Assembly: GCF_000621785.1 (NCBI RefSeq)
Contig: NZ_JHXI01000007.1
Span: 248,001-312,000 of the forward strand
Direction of reading: 5' to 3'
DNA length: 64,000 bases
DNA from: Ruminococcus flavefaciens ND2009
GTDB lineage: Bacteria; Bacillota; Clostridia; Oscillospirales; Ruminococcaceae
Every line of letters starts with the position of its first letter. Positions within the stretch are counted from its first letter, which is position 1. Shown in pieces: positions 50,838 through 59,577 of the stretch. The position numbers were made by a program, and so were the translations under genes. The notes beneath the pieces were generated by a model that was given only the letters and a program-made list of their open reading frames with translations, was not told the origin of the DNA and made no database searches.

Positions 50838-53225
50838 ATGAGTACTTTTCTGTTTGTTCTAATGTTTGCGGCATCGGTTTCTGTGACCGCAGTTTCACTT
50901 CATGAGATAAAAAGCGACCTTGCCGGAAAGGAGCACAGCGACAAAAAGCTGAAAAATATCCGCGCCCTTTCAAGGGGAGCCGCTGTTCTTCTGGCATTCA
51001 TCGCCGCCGCTGAAGCCCTGGGAATAATACGTCCCCGGGTGTATCAGGGAGCATTCATGCTCCTGGGCGCTGCGGCAGGGCTCTCCATGCTGGTCTGTAC
51101 CGTCAACAAGAAGCGCAGATACCATTCTGCCGCCGCTCTTGTAAAGGCTCTGCTCATTGCGGCAGTTCTTGAGGTCACTGTATTCAATATCCCCACATAC
51201 CGCCTCTTTTTCGGAAGCTACGGTCAGATGGACTTCTCCCCTGCGGAGTGTGCCCGGAACAGCGACGTCCGCCTGGACGATGACGGCACCACCATCACCG
51301 TAAGGGGCGACCGCTCCGCTATATTCTCCTTTGAGGGCATAGACGAGGAAGTGGCTGATGTTTACGTGGATATCGGCTTCGACAACGATGCCAAGGCTGC
51401 GGACGTCATCATTGACGCCATGGACGAGACAACGCCCCATGACTACAGATATGCCGTGGCGGAAAATACTCTCGTAAAGAACAGGGAGCACACCCATTTC
51501 ACTCAGCTCCACCTTTCGGGCAGCCTCAGCGATCTCAGGCTCACCCTTACTCCCCAGGACGGCAAAACCGTTTACATCTACGGTATCAGCTTCAACAGGC
51601 AGATAGCCATGGACATCTCATGGATAAGAGTAGTCCTCCTGGTATTCGGCATGACCTTCTGGCACCTTATGCTCCACAGCAAGGCAATGCAGCAGGGCTA
51701 TTCCAAGAAGAAGAATATGTGCCGCACGGCTGCTATCATCATCACCGACCTCGCCTGTCTGGCAGCTATACTCGTTACCTTCACCAAGCTGGACAACTAC
51801 TCCATCACCGATATAATGAAGTGCCGTGAGGGCAATCAGATGACACAGGAGCTGGTGGACGCCTTTGAAAACGGCAGCACAAGCCTCCTTGATGTGCCCA
51901 ATGACAAGCTCAATAACGCTCCCAACCCCTATGTCACCGATACTCTCAACAGGGACGAGATAGAATACAGCTGGGACCACGTTTACTTTGACGGTCACTA
52001 CTACAGCTACTACGGTATCGCGCCCGTTGTGCTGGTATTCCTCCCCTATCACCTGCTGACAGGCTATTACTTCCCCGACTCAATGGCGGTAATGCTCTTC
52101 GCACTCATAGGAATACTGGGTCTCACCAAGCTCTATATGGAGTTCATAAAGAAGTTCTTCCCCAAGGCTCCCGCAGGCTTCGTGATCTCGGGACTTATCA
52201 TCATACAGGTCATAAGCGGTATCTGGTTCAGTATCGGAAGGCCCATGTTCTATGAGATAGCGCTCTCCGCAGGCTTTGCGGTGCTGACCTGGGCGGTGTA
52301 CTTCTTCCTCTCCGCAAACATAATCGGCGACAAGAAGATCTCTCTCCCCAGAACTGCCATCGCTTCCACCCTTTTCGCAGTTGCCGTGCTCAGCAGACCT
52401 ACTCTGGTTCTGTACTGCATAGCTGCGGCGGTCTTCCTGCTCATGGCTCTTCCCAGAGCAGCTTCGGAAAGCACAAAGAAGGGCGGCAGCAAGGTGCTCA
52501 ACGCCGCAGGTATAAGATACCTGCTCTGCGCTCTGCTTCCCATGGTCTGCATAGGACTTGTCCAGATGTGGTACAACTACGACCGCTTCGGAAATCCCTT
52601 TGAGTTCGGAATACAGTACTCACTCACCATCAACGACTTCACAAAGACACAGTTCCATCCCCGTCTGTCACTGGTGGCGATATACAACTACTTCTTCAAT
52701 CCGCCCATATTCATTCCCGGCTATCCCGGCGTAAGGACGGAATTCCAGTACCTCAACAGCGGCGGCTACTTCTACGCCGATGTGATCTGCACATACAATA
52801 CCTCGGGAATATTCTTCCTGGCACTGCCCATGTTCGCTTACCTCCTCTCGGGCAGGGCTCTCAGACAGATAAAGGGCAGAAAGAACAAGCTCAGGACCGC
52901 TGTCTATGTGGGAGTTCCCTGTGTGCTCATACCCTTTGTGATAGTGGCTTCCGTCTGGGAAAGCGGCTATGCGGCAAGATATATGACCGATATAGCCTGG
53001 CAGTCCCTTCTCGGCGCACTTGCCATATTCTTCTTCCTCTACAGCAGGCTTACCGACCCCACAAAGAAAAAGCTGGCACAGGGCTTTATGTGGTTCGCAG
53101 TCATGTGGGCTCTCGTTGTGGCAGGAACTCAGGAATTCAACGCTATGTTCAGATACGACGAGTTCGGAAGGGAGTTCCCCGAGTGGGCTTCCGAGATACA
53201 GCGTCTCTTCGCCTTCTGGACATGA
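50838..53225 (+). CDS. Large polytopic membrane protein, GT-C glycosyltransferase-like
   Basis: 795 residues with about 12-14 predicted membrane segments, in an N-terminal group of four around 5-130, one at about 258-280, and the rest from 310 on. An extracytoplasmic beta domain of about 120 residues sits at 130-250. YFDGHYYSYYGIAPVVLVFLPYHLL (key part: DGHYYSYYGI) and SGYAARYMTDIAW-type WESGYAARYMTDIAWQ resemble membrane glycosyltransferases of the GT-C/PMT type. No DXD is conclusive. Family is uncertain; a role in adding sugars to surface polymers is possible. Confidence 0.6.
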   Translation: MSTFLFVLMFAASVSVTAVSLHEIKSDLAGKEHSDKKLKNIRALSRGAAVLLAFIAAAEALGIIRPRVYQGAFMLLGAAAGLSMLVCTVNKKRRYHSAAALVKALLIAAVLEVTVFNIPTYRLFFGSYGQMDFSPAECARNSDVRLDDDGTTITVRGDRSAIFSFEGIDEEVADVYVDIGFDNDAKAADVIIDAMDETTPHDYRYAVAENTLVKNREHTHFTQLHLSGSLSDLRLTLTPQDGKTVYIYGISFNRQIAMDISWIRVVLLVFGMTFWHLMLHSKAMQQGYSKKKNMCRTAAIIITDLACLAAILVTFTKLDNYSITDIMKCREGNQMTQELVDAFENGSTSLLDVPNDKLNNAPNPYVTDTLNRDEIEYSWDHVYFDGHYYSYYGIAPVVLVFLPYHLLTGYYFPDSMAVMLFALIGILGLTKLYMEFIKKFFPKAPAGFVISGLIIIQVISGIWFSIGRPMFYEIALSAGFAVLTWAVYFFLSANIIGDKKISLPRTAIASTLFAVAVLSRPTLVLYCIAAAVFLLMALPRAASESTKKGGSKVLNAAGIRYLLCALLPMVCIGLVQMWYNYDRFGNPFEFGIQYSLTINDFTKTQFHPRLSLVAIYNYFFNPPIFIPGYPGVRTEFQYLNSGGYFYADVICTYNTSGIFFLALPMFAYLLSGRALRQIKGRKNKLRTAVYVGVPCVLIPFVIVASVWESGYAARYMTDIAWQSLLGALAIFFFLYSRLTDPTKKKLAQGFMWFAVMWALVVAGTQEFNAMFRYDEFGREFPEWASEIQRLFAFWT

Positions 53226-53279
53226 TGACCTTACGCCTCAGCCTCTGGTCTGTGCAGGGGCTGACGGTCCATTAAAAAT

Positions 53280-53588
53280 ATGTATTATATCTATATCTTA
53301 AAATGCGAGGGAGACCTGCTTTACACGGGCATCACCACCGATGTCAGCCGACGTATGGACGAGCATTTCGGCAGGACCGAAAAATGTGCCCGTTTCACCC
53401 GTTCACACAAAGCAGTCGCCCTCGAAGCTTTATGGAGCTGCGAAAACCGCAGCACAGCCTCAAAGCTGGAATACAGGATAAAACAGCTGTCAAAGCCTCA
53501 GAAGCTGGCGCTCATCGCGGACAACAGCATTTTTCCGAAGCTTTTCGGCAGCGATATGGCGGAGCTCTACCGCCGTGAGTCTATCTGA
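53280..53588 (+). CDS. GIY-YIG nuclease-superfamily protein (YhbQ/UPF0213-like)
   Basis: 102 residues, the whole of the domain. GIY-YIG core YYIYILKC...LYTGITT, catalytic Arg in VSRRMDEH and Glu in LEYRIKQLSKPQKL. Stand-alone short members are common in bacteria and of unsettled function. There is no clear Shine-Dalgarno; the hflX gene follows by 12 bases. Confidence 0.92.
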   Translation: MYYIYILKCEGDLLYTGITTDVSRRMDEHFGRTEKCARFTRSHKAVALEALWSCENRSTASKLEYRIKQLSKPQKLALIADNSIFPKLFGSDMAELYRRESI

Positions 53589-53600
53589 TAAGGAGTCACT

Positions 53601-54848
53601 ATGTACGAAAACAAAACGGAAGACCTTCCCGTAAAAGCCGTCCTCGCCTGCGTGGACACGGGAGAATTCGACGCGGAGGTCTCTATAAACGAGCTGGCGG
53701 AGCTGGCTGATACGGCAAACGCCGAAGTGGTGGGAACTATCATACAAAAGCGTCCCGCCTATGACCCTGCCACCTGCATGGGCGCAGGCAGGCTTGAGGA
53801 GCTGAAGGAGCAGCTGGAAGCCCTTGAGGCTGAGCTGGTCATCTTCGACCACGAGCTGACAGGCGTTCAGGTGCGAAATATCGAGCAGATACTGGACGTC
53901 CGCGTCATCGACAGGACCACACTGATACTTGACATCTTCGCTCAGCGCGCAAGGACAAAGGAGGGCAAGCTACAGGTCGAGCTGGCTCAGCAGAAATACC
54001 GTCTCCCCCGCCTTACGGGCATGGGCACGGCTCTGTCACGACTGGGCGGCGGTATCGGCACAAGAGGTCCCGGCGAGACCAAGCTGGAGACCGATAAGAG
54101 ACATATCCGCAAGCGTATAAGCTACCTCGAAGCGGAGCTGGAGGAGCTGAAAAAGCACAGAAGCTTCTCACGCTCACGCCGCAAAAAGGACGGCGTCCTC
54201 TGCGCGGCTATCGTGGGCTACACAAACGTGGGCAAGTCCACACTCCTCAACGCCCTCACTGACGCAGGTGTACTTGCGGAAAACAAGCTCTTTGCCACGC
54301 TGGATATAACCTCCCGCGCCATCGAGCTCCCCGACGGAAGGTGCGTCATGCTGGTGGACACAGTCGGTCTTATAAGGCGGCTCCCCCACAATCTGGTAGA
54401 GGCGTTCAAGTCCACACTGGAGGAGGCTGCGGCGGCAGATCTTATCCTCAACGTGCAGGACCTCTCCTCCCCCGAGATAAAGGAGCAGGCGGAGGTCACA
54501 GACAAGCTGCTGACGGAGCTGGGCTGTGAGGGTATCCCCCGTATCTATGTCATGAACAAGGCGGACGCCGCGCCCTTTACGGATACGGTCTTCGAGGACG
54601 ACAACACTGTTATGATAAGCGCAAAGGAGCGCACAGGCTTCGACAGGCTGCTGGAATGTATAGTCAAAAACCTGCCCGAGACTGCCAGACGCATGAAGCT
54701 CCTCGTTCCATACGACAAGGGAGCATTCATCGGCAGGATACGTCAGGAGGGCAAGATATTCTCCGAGGAGTACGCCGAGAACGGCACTCTGCTGGACGCC
54801 CTTGTGGACATCAAGCTGGTCAAAGAGGCAGAGAATTACTCCGTCTGA
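53601..54848 (+). CDS. hflX: GTPase HflX
   Basis: 415 residues. HflX N-terminal domain (about 1-185; VVGTIIQKRPAYDPATCMGAG, GPGETKLETDKRHI) and G domain with GYTNVGKSTLLN (G1), DTVGLI (G3), NKAD (G4). Splits or rescues stalled ribosomes under stress. AAGGAG upstream. Last gene of the run. Confidence 0.96.
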   Translation: MYENKTEDLPVKAVLACVDTGEFDAEVSINELAELADTANAEVVGTIIQKRPAYDPATCMGAGRLEELKEQLEALEAELVIFDHELTGVQVRNIEQILDVRVIDRTTLILDIFAQRARTKEGKLQVELAQQKYRLPRLTGMGTALSRLGGGIGTRGPGETKLETDKRHIRKRISYLEAELEELKKHRSFSRSRRKKDGVLCAAIVGYTNVGKSTLLNALTDAGVLAENKLFATLDITSRAIELPDGRCVMLVDTVGLIRRLPHNLVEAFKSTLEEAAAADLILNVQDLSSPEIKEQAEVTDKLLTELGCEGIPRIYVMNKADAAPFTDTVFEDDNTVMISAKERTGFDRLLECIVKNLPETARRMKLLVPYDKGAFIGRIRQEGKIFSEEYAENGTLLDALVDIKLVKEAENYSV

Positions 54849-54869
54849 GCCGGTTTCAGCGAAAATGCG

Positions 54870-54898
54870 TTGACATCGGCTTTTAAAAGCGATATAAT
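54870..54898 (+). promoter_or_regulatory. Promoter upstream of hairpin array and methionine-gamma-lyase gene
   Basis: TTGACA, 17-base spacer, TATAAT: full consensus, 22 bases after the hflX stop and 392 before the next gene. Confidence 0.88.
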
Positions 54899-54958
54899 CT
54901 AAGTAAGCATACAAATCATAATTTATCGTAATACCTTGCGGCAACTATGAATGGGATT

Positions 54959-55122
54959 CCAAAGGGACTGTGTTCCTTTGGCAGAGTCCAGAGGCAGCGC
55001 CTCTGGCGGGGGTCAAGGGGCAGAGCCCCTTATTACGTCAGGCGCCTCGCAAGGGGTGAATCCAAAAACAGTCCGGTGGACTGTTTTTGGAGAGGGGACG
55101 CCTTGTAAGAGAAGGCGTCCCC
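54959..55122. repeat. Array of five near-perfect hairpins
   Basis: Consecutive palindromes: CCAAAGG/CCTTTGG (54959-54981), CCAGAGG/CCTCTGG (54988-55006), AAGGGG/CCCCTT (55015-55031), CCAAAAACAGTCC/GGACTGTTTTTGG (55062-55090) and GGGGACGCCTT/AAGGCGTCCCC (55094-55122). Similar hairpin chains occur as dispersed repeats in Clostridia, to my knowledge. The array could be a structured RNA read from the promoter at 54870. Confidence 0.75.
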
Positions 55123-55162
55123 TGGTTGAGCGGATGATAGTCGCCACTATAATACGAATTTT

Positions 55163-55253
55163 GTGGGACGTCGAGTGACTCCCTACGGTGTAGGGAGATG
55201 TCAGCAAAGCTGACAGAGGGTACGTGCAGCTGTTAGCTGCGCCGTCCCCTACA
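55163..55253. repeat. Second palindromic element before methionine-gamma-lyase gene
   Basis: Outer ends GTGGGACG and CGTCCCCTAC pair imperfectly; inside are CTCCCTA/TAGGGAG (55179-55197), GTCAGC/GCTGAC (55200-55214) and GCAGCT/AGCTGC (55226-55240). The end GCCGTCCCCTACA matches the element at 8911-8996. Confidence 0.65.
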
Positions 55254-55289
55254 TAATGCTAAATTTTGATTTACAAGAAAGGATAACCA

Positions 55290-56570
55290 ATGAACAGTAA
55301 GATAAATGAATTATACGGATTCAATGAAAAGCTCTCGGAGCTTGCCGCTCAGGCTGAGAAAAACTGCGCGGAAGCCTTCGCAAAAATAGACGCAAACGCC
55401 GAATACTGCGGCGCTAAGGTTCTCAAAGCCTTCTCCGACAACAAGGTCAGCGAGCCCTGCTTCTACGGCTCAACAGGCTACGGCTACGGAGATATGGGAC
55501 GTGAGGTCATCGACAAGGTCTTCGCTCAGGCTCTCGGCGCTGAGGACGCTCTGGTGCGTTTCAACTTCGTTTCGGGCACCCACGCCCTGTCTGTCGCCCT
55601 TTTCGGAGTCCTCAGAACAGGCGACAAGATAGTTTCTATCACAGGCAAACCCTATGACACCCTTGAGGAGGTCATAGGCATAAGCGGCGAAAAAGGAAAC
55701 GGCTCACTTATGGACTACGGCGTGGAATACGGTCAGGTAGACCTCAACCCGGACGGCACCCCCGACCTCGATGGCATCACCGAAGCTGTAAAGGGCGCAA
55801 AGGTGGCTTATATCCAGCGCTCCAGAGGCTATTCCCTCCGCGGAGCCTTCACCATCGCCGATATTGAGAAGATGATAAAGGCTGCCAAAAAGGGCAACCC
55901 TGACGTTATTATCATGGTGGACAACTGCTACGGCGAGTTCGTTGAGGACAGAGAACCTACTGCTGTAGGCGCCGACGTCATCATCGGCTCACTCATCAAG
56001 AACGCAGGCGGCGGCATCGCCCGAACAGGAGGATATATCGCAGGCAGAGTCGACCTGGTGGAGCTTTGTTCCTATCGTCTCACCTGCGTGGGCATGGGCA
56101 AGGAAGTAGGCTGCACTCTCGGTATGAACCGCGAGATGCTCCTGGGCATATTCTTCGCTCCCGACGTAGTTGCCAACGCCATCAGGACCTGCACCTTTGC
56201 CAGCGAGCTGTTCACACTCCTGGGCTTTGAGTGTTCTCCGCGCAAGGACGAGCCCAGAGGCGACATCATCACCGCCGTAAAGCTGGGCGACGAGGAGCAC
56301 CTCTGCGCTTTCTGCCGCGGCATTCAGAAGGGTGCTCCCGTGGACTCCTTCGTAACTCCCGAGCCCTGGGATATGCCGGGCTATTCAAGCCAGGTCATCA
56401 TGGCTGCAGGTGCCTTCACCAACGGTGCATCTATTGAGCTCTCCGCAGACGCTCCACTCCGCGAACCCTATGCTGTATGGATGCAGGGCGGCATTACCTA
56501 CACCAGCGGCAAACTGGGCGTGATGCTGGCGGCACAGGAAATGCTCTCGGAAGGACTCATAAATATATAA
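55290..56570 (+). CDS. Methionine gamma-lyase family PLP protein (YnbB/aluminium-resistance type)
   Basis: 426 residues, PLP-dependent fold type I, PF06838-like. FYGSTGYGYGDMGREVIDKVFAQ near the start, RFNFVSGTHALSVALFG (PLP-phosphate loop), MVDNCYGEF with Asp for the pyridine ring, and the Schiff-base Lys in SLIKNAGGGIARTGGY. Named methionine gamma-lyase family or aluminium resistance protein; the true reaction in this subfamily is not settled. AAAGGA precedes the ATG. First of a likely three-gene operon with the MIF homologue and dockerin protein. Confidence 0.92.
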   Translation: MNSKINELYGFNEKLSELAAQAEKNCAEAFAKIDANAEYCGAKVLKAFSDNKVSEPCFYGSTGYGYGDMGREVIDKVFAQALGAEDALVRFNFVSGTHALSVALFGVLRTGDKIVSITGKPYDTLEEVIGISGEKGNGSLMDYGVEYGQVDLNPDGTPDLDGITEAVKGAKVAYIQRSRGYSLRGAFTIADIEKMIKAAKKGNPDVIIMVDNCYGEFVEDREPTAVGADVIIGSLIKNAGGGIARTGGYIAGRVDLVELCSYRLTCVGMGKEVGCTLGMNREMLLGIFFAPDVVANAIRTCTFASELFTLLGFECSPRKDEPRGDIITAVKLGDEEHLCAFCRGIQKGAPVDSFVTPEPWDMPGYSSQVIMAAGAFTNGASIELSADAPLREPYAVWMQGGITYTSGKLGVMLAAQEMLSEGLINI

Positions 56571-56603
56571 AAACATAAAAATTACAATGAGGAGGTAATC
56601 ACT

Positions 56604-56945
56604 ATGCCATTCATCAACGTCAAGACCAATGTTTCTGTTTCAAACGAGCAGAAAACAAGTATCAAATCCGCTCTGGGCAGAGCTATCACCGCTATCCCCG
56701 GAAAGTCCGAGGGCTGGCTCATGGTGGGCATCGAGCCCGAGTACGACCTGTGGTTCAAGGGAGAAGATACTCCCGCCGCTATGGTGGAGGTTTCCATCTT
56801 CGGAAGCGCTTCTTCAAACGCGCTGACCACTCTCACAAGCCACATAACAGGCATTATTACCGACAACATAGGCGTTCCGTCCGACCGTATCTACATCAAG
56901 TACACGGGTACCAACGACTGGGGCTGGAACGGCTCGAATTTCTGA
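56604..56945 (+). CDS. MIF / phenylpyruvate tautomerase family protein
   Basis: 113 residues, the full length of the fold. Pro2 (the catalytic base after Met removal) in MPFINVKTNV, an EGWLMVGIEP segment, and the C-terminal RIYIKYTGTNDWGWNGSNF with NWGWNGS-type end are as in macrophage migration inhibitory factor and bacterial homologues. Probably a trimeric tautomerase; substrate unknown. GAGGAGG precedes the ATG. Ten bases separate its stop from the start of the dockerin protein. Confidence 0.9.
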   Translation: MPFINVKTNVSVSNEQKTSIKSALGRAITAIPGKSEGWLMVGIEPEYDLWFKGEDTPAAMVEVSIFGSASSNALTTLTSHITGIITDNIGVPSDRIYIKYTGTNDWGWNGSNF

Positions 56946-56955
56946 GGTGACGATC

Positions 56956-58764
56956 ATGAAACTGAGTAAATTTTTCGGAGCCCTCACTGCGGCAGCTCTT
57001 TGCGTCTCCGCAAGTGCTCCCGTAATGACAGGCATCAGCGACACCGTCATGACTGCTTCTGCGGAGGAATGGTGCTTTGCAGGAACTACCTGTGACCCCC
57101 TCCATGACCCTTCACGGAACGTTCAGGCTGAGGGAGTGGGAAATCCCCTGAACTTCGGCGAAAGGAACACTCCCGCAGACGCATCGGCTGAGGAGATACG
57201 CGCTATCAACCACAAAATGACCGTTCAGGAGGTAAAGTACGCTCTCTACAAGGAGATAGACGAGCACTGGGACCTTATCTCAACCCGTCTCGGACAGCCC
57301 GAGCGTGAGAAGATGTATGCGCTTTTCCTGGGTCTCGGCTCAAGAGAGTCCACGTTGGGTGAGGGCAAGATAGGCTCAGACCACGAGACTGCATACGAGG
57401 ACGGCTGGGGCGTAAACTCCGCCCATGCCTACGGCACATTGCAGACCGCAGTTACCGCCTTTGCAGACTGCGACCCCAAGTTCATGCCCGAGGACAACGT
57501 CCCCGAGATGTTCCAGTATTCCTTTACCCCGCAGAACTTCTATGACTGTATCATCTCCAACCACATGGGTATCAGAAAGATACTCCACTTTGCGGAGATA
57601 TGTATGAACGAGCAGGGTATGACCGACTATCAGGTCGTAAGGAACAGCCTCAAGGGCTTCAACACAGGCTGGTGCAATATGGCTGAGGATGACGGCGCCT
57701 ATGCCACATACGCCGACGAGATCTGCGCAATGGCTCAGTTCTATTACAATGAGGGACACCTCTATGATAACGTTTTCACCTGGACTTCCGCAAACGGCGA
57801 GGCTATCAACAAGTACCGCACTCCCGACCGCTGGAAGTGGTGGGGCGATACCAAGCCCAGCATGGCTCCCATAACAGAGAGACCTGTCATCACAGGGACA
57901 ACAACCACCACTACCACAACTACCACCGCTCCCGAGGTAACAACTACCACGACCTCCGTAAATGAGCCCCCCACACCTATCACAACCACTGTCCCCGGAC
58001 AGACTCCCATCATCATCTGTGACAAGCTGGATCTGAAGATAGGCGAATCTACCGACATTTCAGTGAAGAACTGCTCAAGCTTCTCAATTGAGGTGGCTAA
58101 AAACCCTGACTACGATCTGGAGCTTGATACCGGAGCTTTTGAGACTGTAAAGAACGCCGACGGCTCAGTTACCGTAACGGCAAATCATGAAGGTGCCATC
58201 GTATTCGACATAAATGCCGGCGGTATCTATAAGAAGGCGATAATCACAGCGACTCCCGAAGACGCAGAAAACTATGATATTATCAGAAACGTCCGAGTTG
58301 AACAAGCCGACGGTAAGTATTACAAGCTGGAAGGACAGGCTATGTATGATTCTACAGCAGATACCTTTTTCTTGTTAAATACAGAAGGTCTTTACTCCAG
58401 AACTGATCTCTCTAAAGCTTTTGCAGACGGTTCGACTGTCTCAGGTCTCATAAAGCATAGCAATAGTTCCGTCTACAATACCATAATATGGGCTGCGCTT
58501 ACGTCCTCCGAGGGCGAGCTCTGTGAGCTGAAGCTGGGCGATACCAACTGTGACGGCAATATCGAGCTGGCAGACGCCATTCTCATCATGCAGAGCCTTG
58601 CAAATCCCGATAAATACGGCACAGCAGGCTCCACCGACAAGCACCTTACCGAGCAGGGCAAGGAAAACGGCGACGTGGATAAGTCCACACAGGGACTCAC
58701 CTCCAATGACGCACTTCTCATTCAGAGATACCTGCTCAAGGAAAGAGTTTCTTTTGACTGCTGA
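56956..58764 (+). CDS. Secreted dockerin protein with lysozyme-fold (GH124-like) catalytic domain
   Basis: 602 residues from ATG 56956 (GAGGTG 6 bases upstream). Signal peptide about 1-38. Catalytic-type domain about 40-310 with FLGLGSRESTLGEG (Glu as in lysozyme-like enzymes), HAYGTLQTAVTAF and GFNTGWCNM, which resembles GH124 endoglucanases; I am not certain of the family. Thr-rich linker about 315-350, an Ig/beta domain (about 352-500) and a C-terminal dockerin (about 525-600; GDTNCDGNIELADAILIMQSL, NGDVDKSTQGLTSNDALLIQ). The dockerin matches that of the xylanase (LADAILIMQSLANPDKY against LSDAIFIMQALANPDKY). Confidence 0.75.
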   Translation: MKLSKFFGALTAAALCVSASAPVMTGISDTVMTASAEEWCFAGTTCDPLHDPSRNVQAEGVGNPLNFGERNTPADASAEEIRAINHKMTVQEVKYALYKEIDEHWDLISTRLGQPEREKMYALFLGLGSRESTLGEGKIGSDHETAYEDGWGVNSAHAYGTLQTAVTAFADCDPKFMPEDNVPEMFQYSFTPQNFYDCIISNHMGIRKILHFAEICMNEQGMTDYQVVRNSLKGFNTGWCNMAEDDGAYATYADEICAMAQFYYNEGHLYDNVFTWTSANGEAINKYRTPDRWKWWGDTKPSMAPITERPVITGTTTTTTTTTTAPEVTTTTTSVNEPPTPITTTVPGQTPIIICDKLDLKIGESTDISVKNCSSFSIEVAKNPDYDLELDTGAFETVKNADGSVTVTANHEGAIVFDINAGGIYKKAIITATPEDAENYDIIRNVRVEQADGKYYKLEGQAMYDSTADTFFLLNTEGLYSRTDLSKAFADGSTVSGLIKHSNSSVYNTIIWAALTSSEGELCELKLGDTNCDGNIELADAILIMQSLANPDKYGTAGSTDKHLTEQGKENGDVDKSTQGLTSNDALLIQRYLLKERVSFDC

Positions 58765-58814
58765 TAAAAAATCCCCGAAGCTTAAGGGCTATGCTTATAT
58801 AGAAGTTTACGCGT

Positions 58815-58960
58815 AATTATGGGGGTAAAACCTTTCTGAGGAAAGGTTCTTTCCCCCATACCCCCTTTTCCAAAGACTTTTGGCTGGTTTTTATCAGGAC
58901 AGGGCGCCTTAAATATAATAAAAAGGCATATATTATCAAGCGCCCTGTCCTGATAAAAAC
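58815..58960. repeat. Palindromic intergenic repeat
   Basis: First part: GGGGG...CCCCC (58819-58856) enclosing ACCTTTC-TGAG-GAAAGGT, followed by a C-rich segment (CATACCCCC); this sequence type is widespread in Clostridia genomes. Second part: a perfect 20-base inverted repeat (58888-58907 and 58940-58959, ...ATCAGGACAGGGCGC) around a 32-base AT-rich loop. No gene. Confidence 0.85.
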
Positions 58961-58979
58961 GAAACAGAGTCCTCAGAAA

Positions 58980-59017
58980 AAGAATAAAGGGAAGCACTTC
59001 TCTCAAAGAGCTTCCCT
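58980..59017 (-). terminator. Terminator of antiporter-ispF operon
   Basis: Minus strand agggaagc/gcttccct with 14-base loop and T-rich tail, after the ispF stop. Confidence 0.75.
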
Positions 59018-59076
59018 CAATATCACCCGTAAACCTTCTGTACGAGCGTCGCCTTTATCACTTCGGGGATATTTTT

Positions 59077-59553
59077 TTACACTTTCTGCATGAGGGCTAC
59101 TGCGTGGGCGGACATTCCCAGCTTTTCGCCTGTGAAGCCGAGGTGCTCCTCGGTAGTAGCCTTGACGCTTATCTGCGACACATCACAGCCGCATACCGCT
59201 GCGATATTCTCCCTCATTTTCATTATATGGGGAGCAAGCTTCGGTGCCTGAGCGATGACAGTTGCGTCGATGTTGCCTATCTCCCAGCCCTCGGCTCTTA
59301 TCCTGCGGCATACCTCAGCCATGAGCTTCATGCTGTCGGCGCCCTTGAAGCTGTCATCGTTGTCGGGGAAAAGGTGACCGATGTCCCCCATTGCCAGGGC
59401 TCCAAGCATGGCGTCCATTATGGCGTGAGCCAGCACATCTGCGTCGGAATGTCCAAGAAGACCTGTCTCGTGGGGAATGTCAACTCCGCCGAGAATGAGC
59501 TTTCTGCCCTCCACCAGCTTGTGTACGTCGTAACCGTGACCTATTCTGAACAT
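59077..59553 (-). CDS. ispF: 2-C-methyl-D-erythritol 2,4-cyclodiphosphate synthase
   Basis: 158 residues, full length. Cyclises CDP-ME phosphate in the MEP isoprenoid pathway. GYDVHKL with metal Asp/His, the [28 protein letters not shown] region (key part: [11 protein letters not shown]) and GDIGHLFPD are conserved. AAAGGAG upstream. It follows the antiporter gene by 24 bases. Confidence 0.97.
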   Translation of the reverse strand: MFRIGHGYDVHKLVEGRKLILGGVDIPHETGLLGHSDADVLAHAIMDAMLGALAMGDIGHLFPDNDDSFKGADSMKLMAEVCRRIRAEGWEIGNIDATVIAQAPKLAPHIMKMRENIAAVCGCDVSQISVKATTEEHLGFTGEKLGMSAHAVALMQKV

Positions 59554-59577
59554 ATTATTCTCCTTTCGGGGATATTG

